From contig NZ_SMCV01000002.1 in assembly GCF_004342285.1 (NCBI RefSeq), forward strand, positions 248,001 through 312,000: 64,000 nt of DNA, given 5' to 3'. Source of the stretch: Klebsiella sp. BIGb0138. GTDB taxonomy: Bacteria > Pseudomonadota > Gammaproteobacteria > Enterobacterales > Enterobacteriaceae. The translations under genes and the position numbers were made by a program. Below are positions 57,141 to 64,000 of this stretch, piece after piece. Below the pieces are notes generated by a model, which saw only the letters and a list, made by a program, of their open reading frames with translations, was not told the DNA's origin and made no database searches. Numbering within the stretch: position 1 is the first letter of the stretch; every line of letters begins with the position of its first letter.

Positions 57141-57704
57141 CTAAGTACGCACGGCATTCCAGAAAGCCTGCCATCCCAGTGCCTGCCACTGGCCTATCTG
57201 CTGGGGATGACCTTGACTATGTTCGATAACCATATTTGCGATTGTGTCAACCAATTGGCCAATAAATTCTTCTGGCTGATTGCGTAATATCTCTTTTTCA
57301 ATGCCCGTGTTCACTAACGTTTTAAAATCGACAAACATTTCCCATGACAGCTTTCGGGTCTCAGCCTGGAGTTTGTCCCAGGAATTTAAATATCGAGAAA
57401 CCATGTATTTCTTAGGAAACTTCATTCCCCAGGCAATATACGCATCCCAAAATCGCCTGAGCTCCATTTGCACAGCCCGGGAAGTATCAATTTCAAATGT
57501 CTTCCTAAAATCATTCTTTATGTAAAGATAAAGATGATTAAAGAGCTGTTCTTTGGTAGGGAAATAAACAAATAACGTCCCGTCACCCACGCCTGCCTGT
57601 TTGGCTATCCGGGCGGTAGAGGCCGACAGCCCTACCTCTGACACCACGTCAAGAGCGGCGTCGAGGAGAGCCCTACGTTTTTCGTCGCTTAAAGGTCTTG
57701 CCAT
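57141..57704 (-). CDS. TetR-family regulator
   Basis: A 187-residue TetR repressor: N-terminal helix-turn-helix (about 9-55; ALDVVSEVGLSASTARIAKQAGVGDGTLFVYFPTKEQLF region) and a divergent ligand-binding domain. It precedes the GST gene in the same direction and probably represses the pair. The start at 57704 has GGGG five bases upstream; an ATG two codons earlier is in frame. Confidence 0.87.
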   Translation of the reverse strand: MARPLSDEKRRALLDAALDVVSEVGLSASTARIAKQAGVGDGTLFVYFPTKEQLFNHLYLYIKNDFRKTFEIDTSRAVQMELRRFWDAYIAWGMKFPKKYMVSRYLNSWDKLQAETRKLSWEMFVDFKTLVNTGIEKEILRNQPEEFIGQLVDTIANMVIEHSQGHPQQIGQWQALGWQAFWNAVRT

Positions 57705-58091
57705 ATACACCCCATTAAATGAGTGAGTAGGCGGTCATTTCAGAAGCGAAAAAAAAGGATGGCAAGCTCAAACCTGACGAAGCAGCAAACACGTTTTCAC
57801 GATCTTGTAGAGAAAAGTACCGTCGAAGCCGTGAGAAGCGACATCTGCGTGAACCCATCAGTAACCGCAGGCGAACCTCCGATGCGTCATCAAGGGCATC
57901 ATTTAACCCAGACGGTACCGGAGAAACTTCCCGTAAGCGAGCAAAGGGATGAGCCCCCCAGGATGCGTGGGTACCGACGACGATACCGCTCTCATCATGT
58001 AGAGAAGTCAGGATTCAGCACAGGGAACGGATCCGAAGCGCCAGGGCCTGGATCCGGTAGAAAATGTTGTGGCAGGAAGTTTATGTGAGGG
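57705..58091. other. unidentified region between TetR and aldo/keto reductase genes
   Basis: In 387 bp no credible gene is seen. The base composition and the ending with CCGGTAGAAAATG... do not look like normal enteric promoter DNA, and a 121-codon open frame (57723-58088, plus) is rich in Arg, His, Ser and Pro with no family resemblance. It could be a relic of a mobile element such as a group II intron, but I cannot prove that. Confidence 0.35.
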
Positions 58092-59147
58092 TCAGGAAGC
58101 GCTGGCTGCTGACCATAGATCGACCGGTCCCAGTCGATCTGCTCCCTGGGTATCCAGCATCCAGCCCGGATACTCCGGTGGCAGCATGCTGACTGCATCC
58201 AGCTGGCGCAGCTCGTCATCTGTCAGCACCAGATCGATGGCGGCGAGGTTATCCTCAAGCTGATCGAGGCGTTTCGCCCCCATGATGACCGAGGTGACAA
58301 CCTGTCGGGACAACAGCCACGCCAGGGCAACACGAGCAGGGCTACAGCCATGCGCCTGTGCGACAGGAATGAGAACGTCAATAATATTCCAGGCTCTTTC
58401 CCGATTAACAATCGGGAAGTCGAACTCAGAACGGCGTGAATCCTCTGGCTTCTGGTGGTCGCGGGTAAACTTGCCGGAAAGCAGACCGCCGGCAAGCGGG
58501 CTCCAGACGAGCAGTCCCATCTTCTCCGCCTCCAGCAGCGGCCCCAGCTCACGTTCTATATCGCGACCGGCGAGCGAGTAATAGGCCTGCAGCGTTTCGA
58601 AACGCGCCAGATTCTTGTGCTCGGAAATCCCCAGCGAGCGGGCAATTTTCCAGGCCTGCCAGTTCGAAACCCCGATATAGCGGACCTTGCCCTGGGTCAC
58701 CAAATCATCAAGCGCTCGCAGGGTCTCGTCAATCGGCGTGATCGTATCATTGGCATGGATCTGGTACAGATCAATATGGTCGGTCTGAAGGCGTTTCAGG
58801 CTGGCGTCAACGGCGTCCATAATATGGCCACGCGATGCGCCGACATCATTCCGCCCCTGTCCCATGCGGCTATAGGCTTTGGTTGCCAGCACCACATCTT
58901 TGCGGGAAAGACCCAGGTTTTTGAAAGACTGCCCCAACGCCTGCTCGCTACCACCGTCAGAGTAAACGTCGGCGGTATCAAAAAAATTGACCCCAGCCTC
59001 GAAAGCGGCTTTGACGATATCATCAGCCTCTTTCTGCCCGGCGGCACCGATGTGTTTGTAAACACCAGAACCGTCACCGAAAGTCATGGTCCCCAGGCAC
59101 AGACGGGAAACGAGTAAACCGGTGTTACCCAGCGTTTTATATTGCAT
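58092..59147 (-). CDS. aldo/keto reductase
   Basis: A 351-residue cytosolic NADPH-dependent oxidoreductase. The catalytic tetrad is in place: Asp57 and Tyr62 (FFDTADVYS), Lys90 (LATKAYS) and His131 (LYQIHAN). NADPH-binding residues appear near IMGAKRLDQLEDN (about 290). It is the last gene of a leftward run with a quinone-reductase-type protein, a flavin reductase-like protein and a DUF6506 protein, and probably detoxifies carbonyls. Confidence 0.92.
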   Translation of the reverse strand: MQYKTLGNTGLLVSRLCLGTMTFGDGSGVYKHIGAAGQKEADDIVKAAFEAGVNFFDTADVYSDGGSEQALGQSFKNLGLSRKDVVLATKAYSRMGQGRNDVGASRGHIMDAVDASLKRLQTDHIDLYQIHANDTITPIDETLRALDDLVTQGKVRYIGVSNWQAWKIARSLGISEHKNLARFETLQAYYSLAGRDIERELGPLLEAEKMGLLVWSPLAGGLLSGKFTRDHQKPEDSRRSEFDFPIVNRERAWNIIDVLIPVAQAHGCSPARVALAWLLSRQVVTSVIMGAKRLDQLEDNLAAIDLVLTDDELRQLDAVSMLPPEYPGWMLDTQGADRLGPVDLWSAASAS

Positions 59148-59203
59148 GTTGTATCTCCAGCCGAATAATCGTAAGGAAAGAACTGTTTTACCGATCGGTT
59201 GTA

Positions 59204-59464
59204 CTATGGATAAGTCACAAGCCCAACATCAATGCCGGGGAAGTGACGGCGCAGCTTTGTTGCTTCCTGCGGTGTAAAACCGCCACATAATTCAATAATC
59301 TGGATACCATCAGCGACAAGATCTTCGGCGGCGGACAGCATTTCGTCGGCGTCGTTCACGCCGATAAATTGGGCGTCGAACTCTGGCGATGTCATCTGCG
59401 CCGCGTGCGTAGCCCGGTTATAGCCGGGGGCTTTGATAATGAATGCATATCGGGTCTGGATCAT
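59204..59464 (-). CDS. small conserved protein, DUF6506-like
   Basis: An 86-residue protein starting MIQTRYAFIIKAPGYN, with ADGIQIIELCGGFTPQEATKL in its second half. I recognise the ELCGGF core from the uncharacterised DUF6506 family. No function known. The start at 59464 avoids overlap with the flavin reductase-like gene, which ends at 59491. Confidence 0.68.
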   Translation of the reverse strand: MIQTRYAFIIKAPGYNRATHAAQMTSPEFDAQFIGVNDADEMLSAAEDLVADGIQIIELCGGFTPQEATKLRRHFPGIDVGLVTYP

Positions 59465-59490
59465 ATCCGTAACGCCAAAAGATGATGTTG

Positions 59491-60084
59491 TTAGAGATCG
59501 ACCTGGAACTGCTTCCACTGCGTCATGCGGTCTTGCAGATCGAAGCGCTCACCGTCAGCTGTGAAGGTACCATCGCCGTGGTGATGCAAATAACGTCGTT
59601 CCCTGCGCGAATCGTTAGACCATATCGCGACGGCCTTAAGGATAAAAAGCTGGTATTTGTCGACCATCGTGTTGTCATGCATGACGCACTCAATGTTGTA
59701 AAGGCAGTCACTTAATAGCGGGACGTTTACTTTGGCCGGCCTGGCCGTCGCCAGACCGAAACATTCGAATTTATCGACTGCCACACCGCTGCAATTACCC
59801 ACGTCAACCACGGTGCGCGCAAGATCGGCTCCCGGCACCGCGAGAACACATTGCCCGGTCTTGTTCAGTGCGGCAAAGCTATGATCCCAGGGACCAATAA
59901 CGCAGCCAATGAGCGGTGGAGCATGCTGTATCATCATATGAAACCCCATGGTCATGATGTTTGGACGCACGCCATCGTGGGTACAAACCATGAGAATCGG
60001 GCCGGACTCAAGAATTCGATAAGCCCTGGCGGCTGCAATCTGGCGCATCGCGACTTTCTCCGCGGATTGTTGTCGGTTAGCCAT
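59491..60084 (-). CDS. flavin reductase-like (FMN-binding split-barrel) protein
   Basis: A 197-residue protein of the flavin reductase/FMN-binding split-barrel family (PILMVCTHDGVRPNIMTMGFHMM, GCVIGPWDHSF, GQCVLAVPGADLARTVVDVG). It probably binds FMN and reduces it with NAD(P)H or uses it as cofactor. It lies 10 bp after the quinone-reductase-like gene in the same operon, a fitting redox pair. Confidence 0.85.
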   Translation of the reverse strand: MANRQQSAEKVAMRQIAAARAYRILESGPILMVCTHDGVRPNIMTMGFHMMIQHAPPLIGCVIGPWDHSFAALNKTGQCVLAVPGADLARTVVDVGNCSGVAVDKFECFGLATARPAKVNVPLLSDCLYNIECVMHDNTMVDKYQLFILKAVAIWSNDSRRERRYLHHHGDGTFTADGERFDLQDRMTQWKQFQVDL

Positions 60085-60094
60085 AGTCGATCGC

Positions 60095-60715
60095 CTACCC
60101 TACGCACTCGCTGGTGGCATGAACCGGAAAGAGCGCTTCCAGATGGTCGCGCAGCTGAGCGATATACTCATCCACTTGTGGGTCCTTAACGACGTTGAAA
60201 GCGGAAAAGGACGGGAGAACCTCCGCACCACAGAAACGATAGTTGGCGGTGTTGGCGATCATCACGTCATCGACGGATTTCCCCATAAACAGATACTGAT
60301 CTTTATTATCAAACGCCACGCGTGGAGCATTCCAGGTCAAAGAAAGCATATACTTTTTCCCCTGCATCTTACCGCCCGTGCCGTACTGCCTGGAGGGGTC
60401 TTCACGCGTACGCCCGTCGTCGACAATCAGCCTTTTCTGGAGCAGACCATGGGTGAATATCTCATCGGCATATTTTTTGTAAATCCAGGGAGCACCAAAC
60501 CAGTAGACGGGCGTCTGCAATACAATGATGTCCGCCCAGACATGCTTTTTAACCTCTTCTTCAACACCATAACCCTGCTCAATATGCGTTGTCTGAACGT
60601 TGTAGCCCCGACGCGCCATTTCTTCCTCGATCACATGGGCCATGGTCTTATTCAGCTCCCCTCTGGAGAACCCCTCGTAGAACTGGAATGCATTAATAAT
60701 TAATACGTTTTTCAT
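60095..60715 (-). CDS. NAD(P)H dehydrogenase, flavodoxin-fold (MdaB/KefF-like)
   Basis: A 206-residue flavodoxin-fold quinone reductase (MKNVLIINAFQFYEGFSRGELN start, TPVYWFGAPWIYKKYADEIFTHG around 70-90, GKKYMLSLTWNAP). It resembles MdaB, which reduces quinones by two electrons. It heads the leftward four-gene redox operon. A 17-bp perfect dyad lies about 205 bp upstream. Confidence 0.87.
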   Translation of the reverse strand: MKNVLIINAFQFYEGFSRGELNKTMAHVIEEEMARRGYNVQTTHIEQGYGVEEEVKKHVWADIIVLQTPVYWFGAPWIYKKYADEIFTHGLLQKRLIVDDGRTREDPSRQYGTGGKMQGKKYMLSLTWNAPRVAFDNKDQYLFMGKSVDDVMIANTANYRFCGAEVLPSFSAFNVVKDPQVDEYIAQLRDHLEALFPVHATSECVG

Positions 60716-61113
60716 AATAATTCTCGATAAATGCTCTCACTCGCCCCGGACATACGGTTTTGGGAAAAAGGGGCTCCATACCATTCACGGGAGGAGTATC
60801 CACTAAAATGGTGAGAGGCGGCTGTCGATACCTACGACATTAGTGCACAAAAATCCAAATCTACGCTGGACGCTGGCGATTTCATCATCGCGCGAAGAAC
60901 CACAGCAAATAATGCACCTTCCCGTATTACGGGAATGAGGTACGCGTAGCGGCAGCGTCTTTTATTTTCTTAGCAAACGGAAAAGCCGGCGATATGGCTG
61001 AAAATGCAACACTGCGGTAAAACCTTCCCGCATTAAATAGCTATTGTCACAATTGACAACCTTCCCTCACGCTACTGCATACCCGCATATCCACATTCAT
61101 TTTCTTTTACTAT
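60716..61113. other. intergenic region, quinone reductase to AraC
   Basis: No gene is seen in 398 bp. It contains the perfect inverted repeat TTCCCGT-ATT-ACGGGAA (60919-60935), which may be an operator for the redox operon. Confidence 0.5.
60919..60935. promoter_or_regulatory. 17-bp perfect dyad upstream of the redox operon
   Basis: TTCCCGT and ACGGGAA flank ATT. It lies 204 bp from the first gene of the leftward operon and downstream of the AraC gene. Operator function is a guess. Confidence 0.35.
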
Positions 61114-62049
61114 TTAAGCGTATTCCCCGCCCTTTCTAAGACGCTTCGCGTCCTGAACAGGCGGCGCGCCAAATAGTTTTTTATATTCGCGATGAAATTG
61201 AGAAATATTGTCATAACCTACCGCGGAAGCGACCAGAGCGACATCACTCGCACGCTCGAGTAAACGAGCCCGGGCCGCCATTAAACGCAGGCGTTTTTGA
61301 TATTGTAATGGACTCAACGAGGTCACCTCTTTAAAATGTTGATATAGTGACGATGTGCTCATATTGACATGTCTTGCAAGTGCCTCAATGCGCACCGGCT
61401 CATTAAAATGCTCTTTGAGCCAATTGACGGCTTGGGTAATTTTGTATGAGCTGCTGTCCCTGACCATTGAATGTCGCAGACGCATGCCCTGGTTACTCAT
61501 CAATATCCGATAAATTATTTCTTGCTCAATGAGAGGCGCTAACATGGGGATATGTTTTGGCGTTAACAGCAAGCGAGCCAGACGACAGGTGGCCTCCAGC
61601 AGGTCGATTGATAAATCACCGGTACTCACTCCCGGGCCAGCAGAAGGCTCATCCGGCACGGGGAACTCTTTTGCCGAGACCAGGTTAGCCGCCACTGTCA
61701 TATCGATCTCGAAAGAAAAACAGAGGTATGGCTTGTCCTGACTCGCCTCTATCACCCGGCCACTTATCGGCATATCAACGGAGGTGACCAGGCAACGTCT
61801 GGAATCATAATCATAGCATTCCTCACCAGCCTTAATCGTTTTACTCCCCTGGGCCGCAAAAATGAGCGCAACCTTACTTAACGTCGATTCTTCTTTTGAC
61901 GGCGATGAAAAACGGAAAAAAGTCAGTGAAGGAATCGCAACCTTGTGTTCTCCGTCAATCGGAGAAAATCGTTTAATGATAGAAATTAACTCCTGAGTCA
62001 GCGTCTCTCTGGCGTCTAATTGTGGGGCAAAATCATTCGGGATATTCAT
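61114..62049 (-). CDS. AraC-family regulator
   Basis: A 311-residue AraC/XylS-type regulator: an N-terminal AraC_N-type domain (about 20-190) and two C-terminal helix-turn-helices (about 205-300; VRIEALARHVNMSTSSLYQHFKEVTSLSPLQYQK, then VASAVGYDNISQFHREYKKLFG). The start MNIPNDFAPQ is chosen; the frame is open 22 codons upstream. It lies upstream of and in line with the redox operon and divergent from the SDR gene, so either could be its target. Confidence 0.88.
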   Translation of the reverse strand: MNIPNDFAPQLDARETLTQELISIIKRFSPIDGEHKVAIPSLTFFRFSSPSKEESTLSKVALIFAAQGSKTIKAGEECYDYDSRRCLVTSVDMPISGRVIEASQDKPYLCFSFEIDMTVAANLVSAKEFPVPDEPSAGPGVSTGDLSIDLLEATCRLARLLLTPKHIPMLAPLIEQEIIYRILMSNQGMRLRHSMVRDSSSYKITQAVNWLKEHFNEPVRIEALARHVNMSTSSLYQHFKEVTSLSPLQYQKRLRLMAARARLLERASDVALVASAVGYDNISQFHREYKKLFGAPPVQDAKRLRKGGEYA

Positions 62050-62524
62050 CGTGAGCGATCCAATAAAAATACTAACACTCTTTATGTTGTAGACCTCATC
62101 ATAACAACTCGGCAAACTAACACAATCGCGAATTGTGCATATACAATAATGATAGCCCCAGTGACAACAGGTCTGGTGCTCTCTTTTTTAGCCGAAAGTT
62201 ACCGCTCCGCGGATACGTTTTCCCCAGTAATAATCATCAGCACATTCCCATCCGGACAAACTTAATGGGTCTGTTTATAAATGCCAGGAAATACCTTGAT
62301 GCATAATTCCAACGCCCCCTTAACACCGGCGTGGACTTTTATGCAGGATAAATGGTCGATAGTGCATTGTAATGACAAGACCACCAGCTAATACTTAATC
62401 AACCGATGCCGTTAGGGTTCTTCCAATAACATATTCAGCAATTTACTTCTGCGGCATCGCTGGGACAGAGCCATTCCGGCCTGCATGACTATTATCGAAA
62501 AACCGCTATTCAGGATTAAAACTT
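62050..62524. other. divergent intergenic region AraC-SDR
   Basis: These 475 bp contain no credible gene. They are AT-rich and presumably hold the promoters of the AraC and SDR genes. I see no clear repeat or hairpin. Confidence 0.5.
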
Positions 62525-63388
62525 ATGAGTCAACTTGCAAAAACCTGGTATATCACCGGTGCGTCAAAAGGAATTGGTCTATCGCTTGCACGCAAGCTGT
62601 TGGCAACCGGTGCTAACGTTGTCGCCACATCTCGTACGCTGACTTCACTCGTCGCGCAGATTGGCCCGGCTTCTGATACGTTTCTTCCGCTGCAGGTCGA
62701 TCTCGTTGATGAGCGCAGCGTACAGGATAGCATCGAAAAAACCCTTGCTCATTTTGGCCGCATCGATGTGGTCGTGAATAATGCCGGTTATGGTCTGCAG
62801 GGCACCTTAGAAGGAATATCTGACGAAGAATTACGTCGTAACTTTGACGTCAACGTCATCGCACCATCACATGTTATTCGTCACGTGCTGCCCCACCTGC
62901 GTCGCCAACGTTCAGGCCATGTCTTTAACGTGGGTTCCATCGCGGGTTTCCAGGGCGGTTATGCGGGATGGGGGGTTTACGCCGCCACCAAATTCGCCAT
63001 TGCCGGGCTTACTGAAGCCCTGGCCGCTGAAGTTGCCGAATTTGGCATTAAGGCAACGGTCGTTTATCCCGGCCCGGTACGTACCGAATTCTTGTCTTCA
63101 GGCTCCTTAGTCGTTGCGAAGCGCAGCATCCCGGAATATACGGCTGCGCAAGACTTACTGGATTTACATCTCAACGAATTTGCCGGCGCGCAGGCTGGCG
63201 ATCCTGCTAAGGTTGCCTTACTGATAATTCAGGCCGCCGAAGTGCAGAAGGCCCCCCTGCATTTATTTGCTGGCCAGATAGCAAATGACTATGCTCTGCA
63301 AAAAGTGGCTGCGGTAGAGAAAGATATTGTTGAATGGCGCGAAGTTTCGGAGGCGACCGACTTCCCGGAGTCATTCAGCAGTCAGTAA
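62525..63388 (+). CDS. short-chain dehydrogenase/reductase
   Basis: A 287-residue SDR-family oxidoreductase. The nucleotide-binding TGASKGIG is at 11-18, NNAGYG near 85, and the catalytic residues Ser138, Tyr152 and Lys156 (YAATK) are present. It is of the classical type that often reduces or oxidises ketones; substrate unknown. It is divergent from AraC and convergent with the LysR gene at the window end. No clear SD is seen. Confidence 0.9.
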   Translation: MSQLAKTWYITGASKGIGLSLARKLLATGANVVATSRTLTSLVAQIGPASDTFLPLQVDLVDERSVQDSIEKTLAHFGRIDVVVNNAGYGLQGTLEGISDEELRRNFDVNVIAPSHVIRHVLPHLRRQRSGHVFNVGSIAGFQGGYAGWGVYAATKFAIAGLTEALAAEVAEFGIKATVVYPGPVRTEFLSSGSLVVAKRSIPEYTAAQDLLDLHLNEFAGAQAGDPAKVALLIIQAAEVQKAPLHLFAGQIANDYALQKVAAVEKDIVEWREVSEATDFPESFSSQ

Positions 63389-63412
63389 CGGATAGTACTT
63401 ACCGGGCAGTGC

Positions 63413-63450
63413 AGAGTAGCGCGCACGCTATGAGAGTGCGCGGCTGCTCT
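63413..63450. terminator. hairpin between SDR and lysR genes
   Basis: GAGTAGC-GCGCAC and GTGCGC-GGCTGCTC pair around a 9-base loop between two convergent genes, followed by TTGC. Probably a terminator with weak T-tract. Confidence 0.55.
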
Positions 63451-63477
63451 TGCAGGCCAGGCCGTGGCTATCTAAGC

Positions 63478-64000
63478 CTAAGCCTTCAGCGCATCAATGA
63501 TAGCCCTCAGTCCCGCCGTTTGATGCTTACGACCAGAGAAATAGAGAAACAGGTCTTCCTCGATGGTACACCAGTCTTCCAGGCAGCGCTGCAACCGGCC
63601 ATCGTAGACATAGGGTGCGGCACGGTCTGCCCATATATAGGCGAGCCCCAGCCCACGCGCTGCGGCATCCACCATCAATTCCTGGCTATCCGTCGTCAAG
63701 GGACCGGTCACATCGACCTCTAGCATTTTCCCTTCCTTTGCGAACTCCCAGTTTAAAATCTTCCCGCTGGGAAAAGCATAGCGAATACAGGCATGCTGTT
63801 GCAGATCGTGTGGCGTGACGGGAGCCGGATGCGTCGCGAAATAGCCCGGCGAGCCCACAACGGCAAAGCGGAATTTCGGCTTGAGCCGAACGGCGATCAT
63901 ATCCTGTGACAGACGCTCACCGAAGCGGATCCCGGCATCAAATCCCTCTTCGACGATATCCACCAGAGCATCCGTGGCGACAACATCCAGCTTAAGCCCG
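63478..64000 (-). CDS. LysR-family regulator, C-terminal part (cut by window end)
   Basis: The frame stays open through base 64000, and the visible 174 codons show the LysR effector domain: VDIVEEGFDAGIRFGERL, MIAVRLKPKFRFAVVGSPGYFA and GLGLAYIWADRAAPYV. The helix-turn-helix lies outside the window. It converges on the SDR gene, whose regulator it may be. Confidence 0.88.
   Translation of the reverse strand, partial: GLKLDVVATDALVDIVEEGFDAGIRFGERLSQDMIAVRLKPKFRFAVVGSPGYFATHPAPVTPHDLQQHACIRYAFPSGKILNWEFAKEGKMLEVDVTGPLTTDSQELMVDAAARGLGLAYIWADRAAPYVYDGRLQRCLEDWCTIEEDLFLYFSGRKHQTAGLRAIIDALKA

Noticed and set aside
57723-58088. 121-codon Arg/His/Pro-rich frame
   Set aside because: No SD, odd composition and no family resemblance; treated as non-coding.

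Overview
The window reads as chromosome from a Klebsiella/Raoultella-like member of the Enterobacteriaceae. From 1 to about 17.6 kb it follows the Escherichia coli order around pyrC and opgGHC: yceB end, pyrC, dinI, bssS, solA, yceO, trhO, lpxL, mdtG, msyB, yceK, opgH, opgG, opgC, ymdB, ycdZ, ycdY, ycdX, ghrA, serX. The two curli operons and clsC, which sit between opgC and ycdZ in E. coli, are missing, as is usual in Klebsiella. Species assignment is an inference from memory of gene order and protein similarity; no search was run.

From the tRNA-Ser(GGA) gene at 17516 to a second identical copy at 55578 lies a 38-kb catabolic block. The two copies share about 204 bp (the tRNA plus its downstream flank) in direct orientation, and a third partial copy (tRNA 3' end plus terminator) follows at 55905. 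serX is a known integration site for genomic islands in E. coli. No integrase is visible inside the block.

The left half of the block (17.8-34.7 kb) is a nearly complete C2-acid pathway. A LysR regulator is divergent from gcl-hyi-glxR-glycerate 2-kinase (glyoxylate to 2-phosphoglycerate). The glc operon glcD-E-F-G-B-A (glycolate oxidase, GlcG, malate synthase G, glycolate permease) continues into a short malic enzyme, and glcC lies divergently upstream with two operator-like palindromes. The operon could therefore run glycolate to glyoxylate to malate to pyruvate.

The middle (34.8-44.9 kb) holds a DsbB-like membrane protein that lacks the redox cysteines, a sorbosone-dehydrogenase-type lipoprotein with a membrane partner, an LrgA/LrgB pair, two divergent paralogous LysR regulators, a small cupin, a helix-turn-helix/cupin regulator and a bicupin enzyme. 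The lrgA and bicupin upstream regions share an identical 15-bp dyad.

The right part (44.9-52.8 kb) looks like an undescribed catabolic regulon: NAD-malic enzyme, DcuC-type transporter, RpiR regulator, a fumarase-superfamily lyase, a porin and a secreted SGNH hydrolase. A 17-bp palindrome of the form GRGAAA-N5-TTTCCC lies about 100-120 bp upstream of each of its three structural units. A LysR/pirin/isochorismatase-fold set closes the block.

Beyond the second tRNA (56-64 kb) are redox and stress-type genes: a GST with an extra C-terminal domain behind a TetR gene, a four-gene oxidoreductase operon, an AraC regulator, a short-chain dehydrogenase, and a LysR gene cut by the window end.
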